Shown: piece after piece, positions 32,874 to 41,789 of the stretch
Layout: each line of letters begins with the position of its first letter
Numbering within the stretch: position 1 is the first letter of the stretch
Origin: Rheinheimera soli
GTDB taxonomy: Bacteria; Pseudomonadota; Gammaproteobacteria; Enterobacterales; Alteromonadaceae
NCBI RefSeq assembly: GCF_021290985.1
Contig: NZ_JAJOYU010000012.1
Span: forward strand, 1 to 64,000
Length of the DNA: 64,000 nt
Direction of reading: 5' to 3'
Made by a program: the position numbers and the translations under genes
Notes under the pieces: generated by a model
Databases searched by the model: none
What the model saw: the letters and a program-made list of their open reading frames with translations, nothing else
Told to the model about the DNA's origin: nothing

Positions 32874-34097
32874 GTGTCCAGATTATTTCTGCATTTTTAC
32901 CTGTTTATTTCGCTGGTGCTCATTGGTGTCGGCTGGACTGTAGAGAGGATCTGGCAGGAAACACAAAGCCAGGTTCCGCCTTGGGTGATGCTGGTCGCAG
33001 ACAATCTTGCCGGACAACTCAGTACTCAATCTTTACCGCAAGCTCAATTATCCTCAGCTTTGCCTGTCACTTTGTTGCCGGCCGGCAGCATTTTATGGTC
33101 TGAAACTGAACGAGCTGCATTAGACTCTGGGCAGGTTGTGCCGTTGTTTACCCGGGATCAGGTGTTTTTTTATGCCATGCAGCAAGGCGAGTTATGGCAA
33201 TTGGGTCCTACAGATCTGAGCGAGAGTACAGTTCCTTCCTATTGGTTTAGTTTGTTATTTTTGGGCTTGCTGGCCGTAGCTGTCTGGTTATGGCTCTGGC
33301 CTGTTGCCCGCGATATCCAAAAGTTAAAACAGCAATTGTTGAATCCGACAGGCACTGCTGCTGTTCCAGTGCGATCTTTTATTGCCCCTATTGCCATCAG
33401 CTTTGAACAGATGCGACAACAAATCCAGCGTCTGTTGGGATTGCAACGTGAAATGACTCAGGCGGTTTCGCATGAGTTGCGTACCCCTTTGGCCCGGTTA
33501 AGTTTTGCTCTGGAATTGTCTGCTTTAACGCAGGATGAAAAACAATTGATGCTGAATGATGTCAAAGAGCTGGAGCAACTGGTGGACGAAATGCTGGATT
33601 ATGCTCGTCTTGAATCCACACAACCCCAGTTAAAGATGCAGAAGGTCGACTTGTCTGAGTTACTGCAGAACTTAGTGGAGAAGTTATCTCCTTTGCCCGG
33701 TGCAGCCATTGAACTGCAAGTGAAGACGGGTTGTACTTATGTGTGTGATGGCCATTATCTGGAGCGCGCAGTACAAAATTTGTTGGTCAATGCAAAACGC
33801 TTTGCCCGTGCCAGAGTAGTGCTGGTGCTGCAATCTGCTCCAGAGGCTATTGAGCTCTGTGTTGAAGACGATGGTCCAGGCATAGCGCCAGAAAAAAGAG
33901 CGGAAATACTTAAACCTTTTGTACGGTTAGACCCTAGTCGGCAAAAAGGTTTTGGTGGTTTTGGTTTAGGCCTGGCTATTGTCTGCCGGGTGCTTGAATG
34001 GCATAACGCAAGTATTGAAGTGGGCGAAAGCAGTTTGGGTGGCGCCAGTTTTCGGATAAAACTGCCATCAGAGCCGCGCTCTGATGGCAGAATCTAG
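32874..34097 (+). CDS. sensor histidine kinase
   Basis: The 407-residue membrane kinase starts with GTG at 32874. It has a membrane segment at about 5-22, a short periplasmic domain (about 23-122) and a second membrane segment (about 125-145). The dimerisation/phosphotransfer domain has His200 (QAVSHELRTPLARL), and the ATPase domain has an N box (NLLVNAKRFA), a DDGPGI motif and GFGLGLAI. It phosphorylates the response regulator encoded just upstream. The final 36 bases contain a hairpin that serves the opposite-strand gene. Confidence 0.94.
   Translation: MSRLFLHFYLFISLVLIGVGWTVERIWQETQSQVPPWVMLVADNLAGQLSTQSLPQAQLSSALPVTLLPAGSILWSETERAALDSGQVVPLFTRDQVFFYAMQQGELWQLGPTDLSESTVPSYWFSLLFLGLLAVAVWLWLWPVARDIQKLKQQLLNPTGTAAVPVRSFIAPIAISFEQMRQQIQRLLGLQREMTQAVSHELRTPLARLSFALELSALTQDEKQLMLNDVKELEQLVDEMLDYARLESTQPQLKMQKVDLSELLQNLVEKLSPLPGAAIELQVKTGCTYVCDGHYLERAVQNLLVNAKRFARARVVLVLQSAPEAIELCVEDDGPGIAPEKRAEILKPFVRLDPSRQKGFGGFGLGLAIVCRVLEWHNASIEVGESSLGGASFRIKLPSEPRSDGRI
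34056..34090 (-). terminator. terminator of the DUF3334 gene inside the kinase 3' end
   Basis: CTGCCATCAGAGC and GCTCTGATGGCAG (34062-34090) form a perfect 13-bp stem with a 3-base loop. On the minus strand it is followed by TTTTATCC. It is 10 bp after the DUF3334 stop but lies within the last codons of the kinase gene. Confidence 0.8.
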
Positions 34098-34100
34098 ACT

Positions 34101-34784
34101 TTACAACCCCAGATTTTTCAGGAAATCATCATCTGCATCAGAGGTTAATACTTCTACAGATTCCGACGCTTCAGATTCTGCGGCATTGGTATTGGCAATA
34201 ATGTCGTCCGGATTTTCATCCTGGGTTGGGATAAAATCGTGCAGTTGGATAAATTCAGTTTTATCCATCGACAATTCCATGTAGAAAATTGCATGGTTTG
34301 GTGTGCTGAAAGTCACCCGGCGGGCCTGAGGCTGATCCAGCTGAGTGTTGATCATGATTTGTACTTGTTTATTAATCGCCATCATTTTCGGCTGGCTTTG
34401 ATTAATAGAGGTTTGCAGCTCCATGCGGACTCTGTTGGTGAAGTCGCCGACGATTTGGTTCATCAGCTCGCCCATGACATTACCCACTTCGTCTGAGGTA
34501 TGGAAATTAGCCAATTCAGACTCGGGCATGCCCATGCTCATCATGTATTTACGGTAAATTTCCATTGCTGCTTGCGAGGTAAAGTTGATAATAACTAAAC
34601 CAGAAAAGCCACCATCAAATAATACAAAACAACCAAGGTCAGGACGCAGGCAGGTTTTCTGGATTTTTTGTACCATAGGCGAATAAGCAACCTTATCGTT
34701 GCCAGCGGCAGCTAACACCTGAGTAACGGACTGACAGAGCGTGAGTAATATTTCTTCGGTGGTTACTACTTTAGTTTTTTTCAT
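34101..34784 (-). CDS. DUF3334 family protein, CheX-like
   Basis: The start at 34784 (MKKTKVVTTEEILL) is preferred to an upstream ATG at 34841, which adds an atypical basic stretch. The protein has 227 residues. It matches DUF3334, and the core (about 50-150) resembles CheX/CheC-type phosphatase folds, with SDEVGNVMGELMNQIVGDFTNRV read as the conserved E-x-x-N helix. The C-terminus is acidic and flexible. It may dephosphorylate a response regulator or act in chemotaxis or aggregation. This is inferred from the helix pattern and is untested. The gene is monocistronic. Confidence 0.72.
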   Translation of the reverse strand: MKKTKVVTTEEILLTLCQSVTQVLAAAGNDKVAYSPMVQKIQKTCLRPDLGCFVLFDGGFSGLVIINFTSQAAMEIYRKYMMSMGMPESELANFHTSDEVGNVMGELMNQIVGDFTNRVRMELQTSINQSQPKMMAINKQVQIMINTQLDQPQARRVTFSTPNHAIFYMELSMDKTEFIQLHDFIPTQDENPDDIIANTNAAESEASESVEVLTSDADDDFLKNLGL

Positions 34785-34926
34785 CTTATAAACCCGGCTA
34801 AACAACGACATTAACCTTAGTATATCTCTATTCCAGCGCATAACACTATAAAAAGCCTGAAGCTTTATGTTAGCAGCTCAGCCAGCAGTACTCACTTATC
34901 TATAAGTTAAACAAAGGTAGTAACAG

Positions 34927-35478
34927 ATGACAGAACAGGAAAAAATGGCCGCAGCTTTGTGGTTTAATCCAGCAGATAAAGCTCTGGCGAAGCAACGACT
35001 CGATGCCAAAGCTTTGTGTGTTCAGCTCAATCAACAAGGCCCTCTGCCTTTTAAAGCCCATCAAGAGTTAGCCCGACAACTCTTTGGCAGCGTAGGCAGC
35101 TGTTACATCGAGCCCAACTTTTTCTGTGACTATGGCAAAAATATTGAATTGGGCCAGAATTTTTATGCCAATCACAACTGCGTCATTTTAGATGCAGCTA
35201 AAGTCAGTATTGGCAACGATGTGCTGTTTGGCCCAGGGGTGCAGATTTATACTGTAACTCATCCGCTGGATGCTATTCAGCGTAAGACAGGGCTGGAACA
35301 AGGCAAAGCTGTCACTATAGGCAATTCAGTCTGGGTGGGTGGTGGCGCTATTATTTTACCAGGCGTTACCATAGGTGAAGGCGCTGTGATAGCGGCTGGT
35401 GCTGTGGTGACGAAAGATGTACCTGCGTTTAAAGTGGTGGCGGGCAATCCGGCAGTCATCATCAAAAGTCTGGATTAA
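34927..35478 (+). CDS. sugar O-acetyltransferase, maltose/galactoside type
   Basis: The 183-residue protein has the N-terminal Mac domain (about 5-55) and a left-handed beta-helix of hexapeptide repeats (about 60-183: [36 protein letters not shown]). His112 in TVTHPL matches the catalytic histidine of LacA/Maa enzymes. It transfers acetyl from acetyl-CoA to a sugar hydroxyl, probably for detoxifying non-metabolised sugars. It could serve the maltodextrin system 4 kb away, but no operator was seen upstream. Its 3' end overlaps the convergent gene by four bases. Confidence 0.92.
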   Translation: MTEQEKMAAALWFNPADKALAKQRLDAKALCVQLNQQGPLPFKAHQELARQLFGSVGSCYIEPNFFCDYGKNIELGQNFYANHNCVILDAAKVSIGNDVLFGPGVQIYTVTHPLDAIQRKTGLEQGKAVTIGNSVWVGGGAIILPGVTIGEGAVIAAGAVVTKDVPAFKVVAGNPAVIIKSLD

Positions 35479-36179
35479 AGCCGGGGTTTAGCATGGATCC
35501 GGGCAAACTCGCCTGACTCGGTCAGGTGCAGCAGCCCCGAGTTAAATTTAGCCTGTAATTCTGCACTCCAGAAAGCCGCAGGATAATCAACGGATGGAAA
35601 GATTTTATGGATCTTGATACTGCCAGCACCGTAGCGTTTAGTGGCGTAATACGCCAATACTTTGGCGTCTCCTATCATCAATTGCACTCTGTCGTTCATC
35701 AATAATTCAAACTGCTGAACTCTGTCGGCCTCTTCCAGATAATGGGCTTTTTTTATAATAGCAGTAAAATCCGGACCCAATACTTCACTGGCCTGCTGGT
35801 AGGCAACTATGGTTTTTCCTTCCAGATCCGGCAATTTTTTGATCAACAGCGGGCTAGTACTTTTCGTCGCCGCAACATCCACTACAGTAAAGTAAGGCTG
35901 GCTATAAAAAGCCCCCGGATAAGGCACAGCAACAGGACTGGCTATATCTAACTTTTGTTCTGAAAAGAGTTTTAATAAGCGGCTGTAGCTGTAAAGCTCG
36001 AATTCAGCGTCAATGCCCTCACGCTGTAAAATGCTTTTAACTATTTCATAATCCAGCCCTGTAATTTCACCCTGAGCATTGCGATAGGCCCAGGGCGCTG
36101 AATCGTGCAAACCTACTTTTATTGGTGCGGCCTGCAGCAGTGGGCAAAGCAGGCTTAGTATTACAACAAGATATTTCAT
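35475..36179 (-). CDS. periplasmic solute-binding protein (PBP2-like)
   Basis: The start at 36179 ([17 protein letters not shown]) has GGAG upstream, while an earlier ATG at 36200 does not give a better signal. The mature protein has about 215 residues and the family-3 binding-protein plan: [32 protein letters not shown], then [14 protein letters not shown] and a second lobe. No ABC permease gene is adjacent, so it is an orphan of the kind seen in marine gammaproteobacteria, often linked to sensing. The ligand is unknown. A paralogue of the same orphan type occurs at 52886. Confidence 0.82.
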   Translation of the reverse strand: MKYLVVILSLLCPLLQAAPIKVGLHDSAPWAYRNAQGEITGLDYEIVKSILQREGIDAEFELYSYSRLLKLFSEQKLDIASPVAVPYPGAFYSQPYFTVVDVAATKSTSPLLIKKLPDLEGKTIVAYQQASEVLGPDFTAIIKKAHYLEEADRVQQFELLMNDRVQLMIGDAKVLAYYATKRYGAGSIKIHKIFPSVDYPAAFWSAELQAKFNSGLLHLTESGEFARIHAKPRL

Positions 36180-36305
36180 ATCAAAACTCCGGGAAGACAC
36201 TGTCTATTTAGCATAGTTCAGGACCAGTGTCGCAATTCTTGCGATTTAGCCTGCAATAATGTTAGTGAGATCAGTTATCATTTATTTAGTTCCTGCCTGA
36301 GTATT

Positions 36306-37493
36306 ATGATGAGTAAAACAGTCTCTTTTGGGTTGTTGCTGCTGCTTGCCAGTATAGTTGCCACAACTCCTTTGGCTATCGATATGTATTTGCCCGCTAT
36401 GCCAGTGATGGCAGATGAACTGGGCACAGATATTGGCCTGATCCAACAATCCTTAAGCATCTACCTCGCTGCTTATGGCCTGGGTATGTTGATTTTTGGT
36501 CCTTTGGCTGATGCCATAGGTCGACGTCCGCTGGCCTTAGGTGGCTTGTTGTTTTTCAGCCTGGCCAGTTTTGCTCTGGTATTTTGTCAGGATGCACAAT
36601 GGCTGTTGGGATTACGCGCTTTTCAGGCTTTTGCGGGCAGCGCGGCCACTGTTGTGGTGCCTGGTATTATCCGTGCTTTGTATCAGGAAAACACGGCTAA
36701 AGGCATGTCCTATGTGTCGATGATTATGATGATGGCACCTTTAATAGCACCTGCCATTGGCAGCGCCGTGTTATGGGTTGGGCACTGGCAGCACATATTT
36801 CTGGTACTGGCTTTGTATTCGTCTTTAATACTGCTGCTGACCTGGCGCTTTTTACCCGATCCTGTGTCTGTGGTTAAAGGGCGCAAACTGGAGTTTCTGG
36901 CTGGTTACCGTTTTGTTTTTGCTCATGTGGCGGCACGACCACAAATTGCGACTTCGATGTTTGCCTCTTTTGCTTTTTTCTGTTTTTTAACCGCAGTCCC
37001 CTTTGTTTACATTGAATATTATGGCGTCAACGAGCAGCTGTTTAGCCTGCTGTTTGCCCTGAATGTAGGGATGTTGATGCTGGCAAATTTTTGTAACAGT
37101 AGGTATGTCGGCCGATTTGGTCCGCAGCGAATGCTGAATTTTGGTCTGGTGCTGGCTCTGTTCAGCTCAACTGTGCTTTGTCTGGCAAACTGGTTTGAAT
37201 TGGGTTTAGTCTTCACTGTACTGAGTATAGCGCCGCTAATGGCGAGTCTGGGATTAATAGCCACCAATGCAGATGCGATGATTTTAATGCGTTTTCCAGA
37301 GCATAGCGGTACAGCGACAGCTGTGATTGGTACTTTACGTTTTGGCAGTGGTGCTTTGGCTGGGCCTTTACTGGCGTTGGCTTACACTGGGACTGCCTTG
37401 CCATTTTCTGTGTTGATGTTTTCTGGTGTAGTGGCTATTGCCGTCAGTCAGTTTTTTGGTGTGTATCAGGCAAAAGCTGTTAAAAGCCATTAA
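36306..37493 (+). CDS. Bcr/CflA-family MFS drug efflux transporter
   Basis: The 395-residue inner-membrane protein has 12 predicted membrane segments. The Bcr/CflA motif TTPLAIDMYLPAMPVMADEL lies in the first segment and loop, and the MFS motif GPLADAIGRRPLALGG around 63-78. It should export small toxic molecules in exchange for protons. A second ATG at 36309 is equally possible. The 3' end overlaps comM by four bases in convergent orientation. Confidence 0.92.
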   Translation: MMSKTVSFGLLLLLASIVATTPLAIDMYLPAMPVMADELGTDIGLIQQSLSIYLAAYGLGMLIFGPLADAIGRRPLALGGLLFFSLASFALVFCQDAQWLLGLRAFQAFAGSAATVVVPGIIRALYQENTAKGMSYVSMIMMMAPLIAPAIGSAVLWVGHWQHIFLVLALYSSLILLLTWRFLPDPVSVVKGRKLEFLAGYRFVFAHVAARPQIATSMFASFAFFCFLTAVPFVYIEYYGVNEQLFSLLFALNVGMLMLANFCNSRYVGRFGPQRMLNFGLVLALFSSTVLCLANWFELGLVFTVLSIAPLMASLGLIATNADAMILMRFPEHSGTATAVIGTLRFGSGALAGPLLALAYTGTALPFSVLMFSGVVAIAVSQFFGVYQAKAVKSH

Positions 37494-38989
37494 GACTGTA
37501 AATAATTCAGCAAGCGGTCAAAAGAGCGGTAACTCAGGGCTTCGAGCAAATCATTGCGCTCTATGTGAGGCCGTTGTGCTAAATCGGCCAGAGTGCGCGC
37601 TACTTTTAGCAGCTTATGATAACTGCGGGCGGACAGTTTCAACTGAGTCAGGCAGGATTCAAAATAATCCGCATCTGCCGGCTGTAAACGGCAATGCTGT
37701 TCCAGTTCACTCAAACTTAAACGCGCATTGGCTTTGCCCTGACGCTGCCATTGCATAGTTCTGGCTGCGTCCACCCGCTGTTTCACTACAGCACTGGATT
37801 CTTCGGTTTTGTGTTGGCTTAAACTACCTTTGGGCAATAAAGGCACTTCTACCTGCAACTCTATTCTGTCGAGAAAAGGGCCTGACAAGCGGCTTAAATA
37901 GCGCCGGATTTGTTCAGGACTGGAACGGCCATCTTTATGATGCCCTGAAGGGCTGGGGTTCAGCGCAACAACTAATTGAAAACTGGCCGGAAACTCGGCC
38001 TGCCGTGCTGCTCTTGATATAAATACTTTGCCGCTTTCAAGCGGCTGACGTAAAGACTCGAGAACAACACGTGGAAACTCAGGTACCTCATCAAGGAACA
38101 AAACGCCGCTATGCGCTAAGGAAATTTCGCCGGGACGGGGTACAGATCCTCCTCCCACCAAAGCTACAGCAGAACAGCTGTGATGAGGTTGACGAAAAGG
38201 GCGCTGATGCCATTGTTGCAGAGTACGGGGTTGTGCCGCTACTGAATAAATTGCCGCCGTTTCCAGTGCTTCCTGATCGGTTAATACTGGAAGTATACCG
38301 GCCAACCGCTGAGCCAACATAGATTTCCCTGTGCCTGCCGGGCCAAACATCAACAGGTTGTGTTCGCCTGCTGCTGCAATTTCCAGTGCTCTTTTGGCCT
38401 GGGCCTGGCCTTTTACGTCGGCCAGATCCGGATAAGGTTCAGCCTGAGTTTCAGGAATAGCTGGAATAGCGGGTAAGCCCTGATGGTGTAATAAAAAGGC
38501 GTGCACCTGCAACAAATGTTCTGTGCCCAAAACTTTAAGATCCGGTACTTGTTGGGCTTGTATGGCATTTTTTAGTGGAAACACCGCTGTATGTCCGGCA
38601 ATTTTACAGGCTAAAGCCAGAGGGATTTCTCCCACTATACTGCGAATTTCACCTGACAATGCCAGCTCACCAAAAAATTCATAAGCTGACAAATCAGCCT
38701 GTAACTGACCGCTGGCATGCAGTATGCCAAGGGCTATGGCTAAATCAAAACGGCCCCCTTCTTTGGGTAAGTCTGCAGGGGCCAGATTGACGGTGATTTT
38801 ATGATCCGGAAACTCAAAGCCACTATTAATCAAAGCGCTACGCACTCTGTCTTTGGCTTCTTTGACAGAGGTTTCAGGTAAACCTACCAACTGGAAACCA
38901 GGCAAACCACGGCTTAAATGCACCTCAACTGTAACCAGAGGTGCATGCAAACCAGATCGGGCTCTGCTGTGGACTAAGGCCAGCGCCAT
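37490..38989 (-). CDS. comM: YifB/ComM family Mg-chelatase-like AAA+ ATPase
   Basis: The 499-residue protein has an N-terminal ChlI-like domain (about 20-140, GLPGFQLVGLPETSVKEA), an AAA+ core with Walker A GPAGTGKS (216-223), a Walker B VLFLDEVPEF and the PFRQPHHSCS segment, and a C-terminal Mg-chelatase domain. ComM is a hexameric helicase that drives branch migration during natural transformation in Vibrio and other gammaproteobacteria. Length and motif order are normal. It stands alone. Its presence is consistent with competence, but no other competence gene is in the window. Confidence 0.95.
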   Translation of the reverse strand: MALALVHSRARSGLHAPLVTVEVHLSRGLPGFQLVGLPETSVKEAKDRVRSALINSGFEFPDHKITVNLAPADLPKEGGRFDLAIALGILHASGQLQADLSAYEFFGELALSGEIRSIVGEIPLALACKIAGHTAVFPLKNAIQAQQVPDLKVLGTEHLLQVHAFLLHHQGLPAIPAIPETQAEPYPDLADVKGQAQAKRALEIAAAGEHNLLMFGPAGTGKSMLAQRLAGILPVLTDQEALETAAIYSVAAQPRTLQQWHQRPFRQPHHSCSAVALVGGGSVPRPGEISLAHSGVLFLDEVPEFPRVVLESLRQPLESGKVFISRAARQAEFPASFQLVVALNPSPSGHHKDGRSSPEQIRRYLSRLSGPFLDRIELQVEVPLLPKGSLSQHKTEESSAVVKQRVDAARTMQWQRQGKANARLSLSELEQHCRLQPADADYFESCLTQLKLSARSYHKLLKVARTLADLAQRPHIERNDLLEALSYRSFDRLLNYLQS

Positions 38990-39258
38990 GATCCATCCTT
39001 AGATATATTATTTACTTAATTTTAACCTTTGAATTGTAATTCGCCAGTTCAAATCCCGAAATGATAAAGGCGCTGATTTAAAGGCACAAAATAAAGACTA
39101 AATCTATGTTTATGCAGACTATTTATTTTTCACTTCCGATGTGAAATTCAGAGTTAGAGCTTTCCTTTTTTACATTTCCTGCTATTCCTGTTACAGCAGA
39201 ATTAATTATGTGTCGGGCAAATACACTGTCTGGCCATCACAAAGCACAAGAGGTTGCT

Positions 39259-40611
39259 GTGAGAAAAGCAGGGAAACAAAAAGTGAAAGCCACTCTCAAG
39301 CCTCTTTTGAAAATGGGCATTTTTGTTTTGTTAAGCACAGCGGCTTGTCCACTGATTGCTGCAGTGCAAAGCACAGAGCAGCAAAAGGCTGAATTTATTC
39401 AACTGGTGCAAACAGGTCAGTTGGAGCAGGCCTATCAATTGGCTGAAGCGCTGGAAGCTGAGTTAGCAGGTGACCCCGATTTTGACATGGCCTATGGCCG
39501 TATTGCTTTGCATGTGGGGAAAAATGACAGAGCTGTATTTGCGCTTGAACGTGTTGTTGCTGAGAAACCTATGTGGCAGCAAGCCCGGTTTACCTTAGCT
39601 CAGGCCTATTACAAAACAAAGAATTACCCTGCAGCTTTACGTCAACTGGAACGACTCGGGACAGAGCCACAAGCAGACCTGGTTGAGCCTGTGTCTAAGT
39701 TACGCAGTGCAGTAGAGTGGCAGCAAGCTAAGCTAAAAGGCTATCAACGGCATAAGATCAGATATGGCTTTGGTCATGATGACAATGTAAACAGCGGAAC
39801 GGCTGAGGACAGAATTTTTATCCCCTCTCTGGGGGAAATTGATGTATTTCCGCAAAGCAAAGCAAGCAGTGACTATTTCCATCAACTTGGCTATAGCTTT
39901 GATGGGCGCTGGCAACAGGACCAGCGTTATGCTTGGCTGGCGGATGCACAGTTAGGAGCAACACAGTTTAATCAGTTGTCTGAATTTGATCGGGAAACTC
40001 TGGCCGCTCGTGTTGGTTTTGAAGCTGATTATCAGCAGTATCGATATAGCCTGCGTGCTTATAGCAGACCTTTGCGTTTAGACGGGCAGTTGTATCGTAA
40101 TGACTGGGGAGGACAGATCAGTGGAAGTTATCAGTTTAATACTCTCAATTCTCTTGGCTTGCAATGGGTGTCAGGTCGTTCAGATAACAGAATAGATGAC
40201 AGATTAAATTTGACTGTGCATGCCATTACAGCGTCCTGGGAACGCAAAGGCAACCGCTGGATTAATCAGGCTAATGTCAGTGTTGCCAATGAACGTAGTC
40301 GTCTGGAGAGTGCCGACTACAATAGCAGAGATGTCAGTTCACTCAGTTACAGCACTATCTGGCTGGCCAGTGCCTCGCATATTCTTCTGGCCAGAGCTGA
40401 GTTACAAGATGTCAGTTATAAAGCACCTCACCCATTATTCAGGGTAGAACGGGAAGAATCGTTATTTTCCTTTACAGCCAGCTGGATGTGGCAATATTCG
40501 GCCTCCTTCGGCACTGAACTCAGATGCAGCTACACTAATAAAAATAGCCCCGTTACTTTGTATGAATACGACCGCACAGAATGTGTGCTAGGAGCCAGCT
40601 ATGCGTTCTAA
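39259..40611 (+). CDS. TPR-containing outer-membrane beta-barrel protein
   Basis: I prefer the GTG at 39259 (AGAGG five bases upstream) over ATG 39208. This gives 450 residues with a Lys-rich start and a signal peptide ending near PLIAA. Residues about 35-165 form TPR-like helical repeats (QLEQAYQLAEALEAEL, DRAVFALERVVAEKP, AALRQLERL). The remainder reads as alternating beta strands from KIRYGFGHDDNVN to the terminal aromatic CVLGASYAF, so a barrel of about 14-16 strands is likely. It resembles Slam/DUF560-like proteins that display lipoproteins on the surface, but this is inference. It is first in the operon and overlaps the FecR gene by 11 bases. Confidence 0.72.
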   Translation: MRKAGKQKVKATLKPLLKMGIFVLLSTAACPLIAAVQSTEQQKAEFIQLVQTGQLEQAYQLAEALEAELAGDPDFDMAYGRIALHVGKNDRAVFALERVVAEKPMWQQARFTLAQAYYKTKNYPAALRQLERLGTEPQADLVEPVSKLRSAVEWQQAKLKGYQRHKIRYGFGHDDNVNSGTAEDRIFIPSLGEIDVFPQSKASSDYFHQLGYSFDGRWQQDQRYAWLADAQLGATQFNQLSEFDRETLAARVGFEADYQQYRYSLRAYSRPLRLDGQLYRNDWGGQISGSYQFNTLNSLGLQWVSGRSDNRIDDRLNLTVHAITASWERKGNRWINQANVSVANERSRLESADYNSRDVSSLSYSTIWLASASHILLARAELQDVSYKAPHPLFRVEREESLFSFTASWMWQYSASFGTELRCSYTNKNSPVTLYEYDRTECVLGASYAF

Positions 40612-41767
40612 CCTTCACCTGTCCGTGATACCAGCTCTGGCGATCCTGAGTCTTGCTGTATCAGCCCAGGAACAAGCTGCTAATGCAGGGCTGACTTTGA
40701 TGGCCAGGGGCAATGTCACTGCCACAGCCACTGATACCCAACAAAGCCGCGATTTAAGTCGTAAAGCACCGGTTTTTAATATCGATCAAGTCAGTACAGG
40801 TGCACAAAGCCAGGCCCAGTTCAGAATGCTTGATGGCGCTTTGGTTGCTTTGCAAAGCGATACAGAGCTGTTGATCTCTGAATACAAAGCCGGTTCCGCC
40901 ACTGAACAAGGCTCAGTCGTGATGGAACTTGTTAAAGGCGGCTTGCGCACAGTCACTGGCTCTATCAAAGGGGATGCCGGTAACTACCAGCTCAAAACTC
41001 CTGTGGGCAGCATAGGTATTCGTGGTACCACCTTTCAGTTGTCCTACATCAACGAAATTATGCTGGTGGGGGTTTGGGATGGCCAGATTGAATTACAAAT
41101 TACCCGCTCAGACGGTACTGTAGAAAATGTTACTTTTGGTGGGGGAGCAAGTGCGTCATTTGCGCAAATCACCACAACGGGTCAGGTGACCCCCTTGTTG
41201 TCTCCTCCTGCAGAATTTGCAGGAGAATCTGGGGCTGGCGGCGATGAAAGCGCTGGCGGTTCCGGCGGCAGTGCAGATGCAGCGTCAACGACCGCCTTAA
41301 CCCAAGCAACAAATTCAGTATCAAATCAGGGTTCTGAAGATACGTCTTTTATTGCGGAGCAAGCTTATCAGGGCAGCAGCAATCAAATCCCGGTTGCTGA
41401 ATTAATTGCTGCGCGCTCAGGCAGTTATCAATACGCCAGCCTTGAACAATTCAGTGTGCAAAGCACAGAAGGGGCTGTGTCAGACTTTCAGGTCAGTCTG
41501 ACGATAGATTTTGATAACGGTACTGTCCCTCAAGGTGAATTGTCTTTTAATGATGCGGGGGGAGAGTGGTTTGCTGCTTTTAATGGGGTGGTGAATGTGG
41601 ACCAACTGGAATTAGGTGTTAATTTCGCCAGCCATGGTAATGAAAGAGCACAGGGGCAGGTCGACACCCTTTTTGTGGATGGTATTGATCAGATCCTCGG
41701 GCAATTTGTGCTGAGCGAAACAGAGAACCCAGCGGTGACAGCTGGCGGTATATTTTTGATCAAGTAG
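40601..41767 (+). CDS. FecR-domain secreted protein with C-terminal extension
   Basis: The 388-residue protein has a signal peptide ending at VSA (about 21) and a FecR domain (about 30-165) with VFNIDQVSTGAQSQAQFRMLDG, a LVKGGLRTVTGSIKG segment and TPVGSIGIRGTTFQ. The rest is a Ser/Ala/Gly-rich linker (about 205-255) and a C-terminal beta-rich domain ending in AGGIFLIK that looks like lipoprotein beta-barrel caps. It is not a membrane anti-sigma protein, because it has no transmembrane helix and no sigma factor gene is nearby. FecR domains of this secreted type often accompany CHASE2 cyclases. The start overlaps the upstream barrel gene. Confidence 0.82.
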   Translation: MRSNLHLSVIPALAILSLAVSAQEQAANAGLTLMARGNVTATATDTQQSRDLSRKAPVFNIDQVSTGAQSQAQFRMLDGALVALQSDTELLISEYKAGSATEQGSVVMELVKGGLRTVTGSIKGDAGNYQLKTPVGSIGIRGTTFQLSYINEIMLVGVWDGQIELQITRSDGTVENVTFGGGASASFAQITTTGQVTPLLSPPAEFAGESGAGGDESAGGSGGSADAASTTALTQATNSVSNQGSEDTSFIAEQAYQGSSNQIPVAELIAARSGSYQYASLEQFSVQSTEGAVSDFQVSLTIDFDNGTVPQGELSFNDAGGEWFAAFNGVVNVDQLELGVNFASHGNERAQGQVDTLFVDGIDQILGQFVLSETENPAVTAGGIFLIK

Positions 41768-41789
41768 CACCGCCTTGAAGGATAAAGTT

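Noticed and set aside
40601-41767. FecR protein as an anti-sigma factor for iron-type signalling
   Set aside because: It is a secreted protein with a signal peptide and no membrane helix after a sigma-binding domain, and no ECF sigma factor gene is present.
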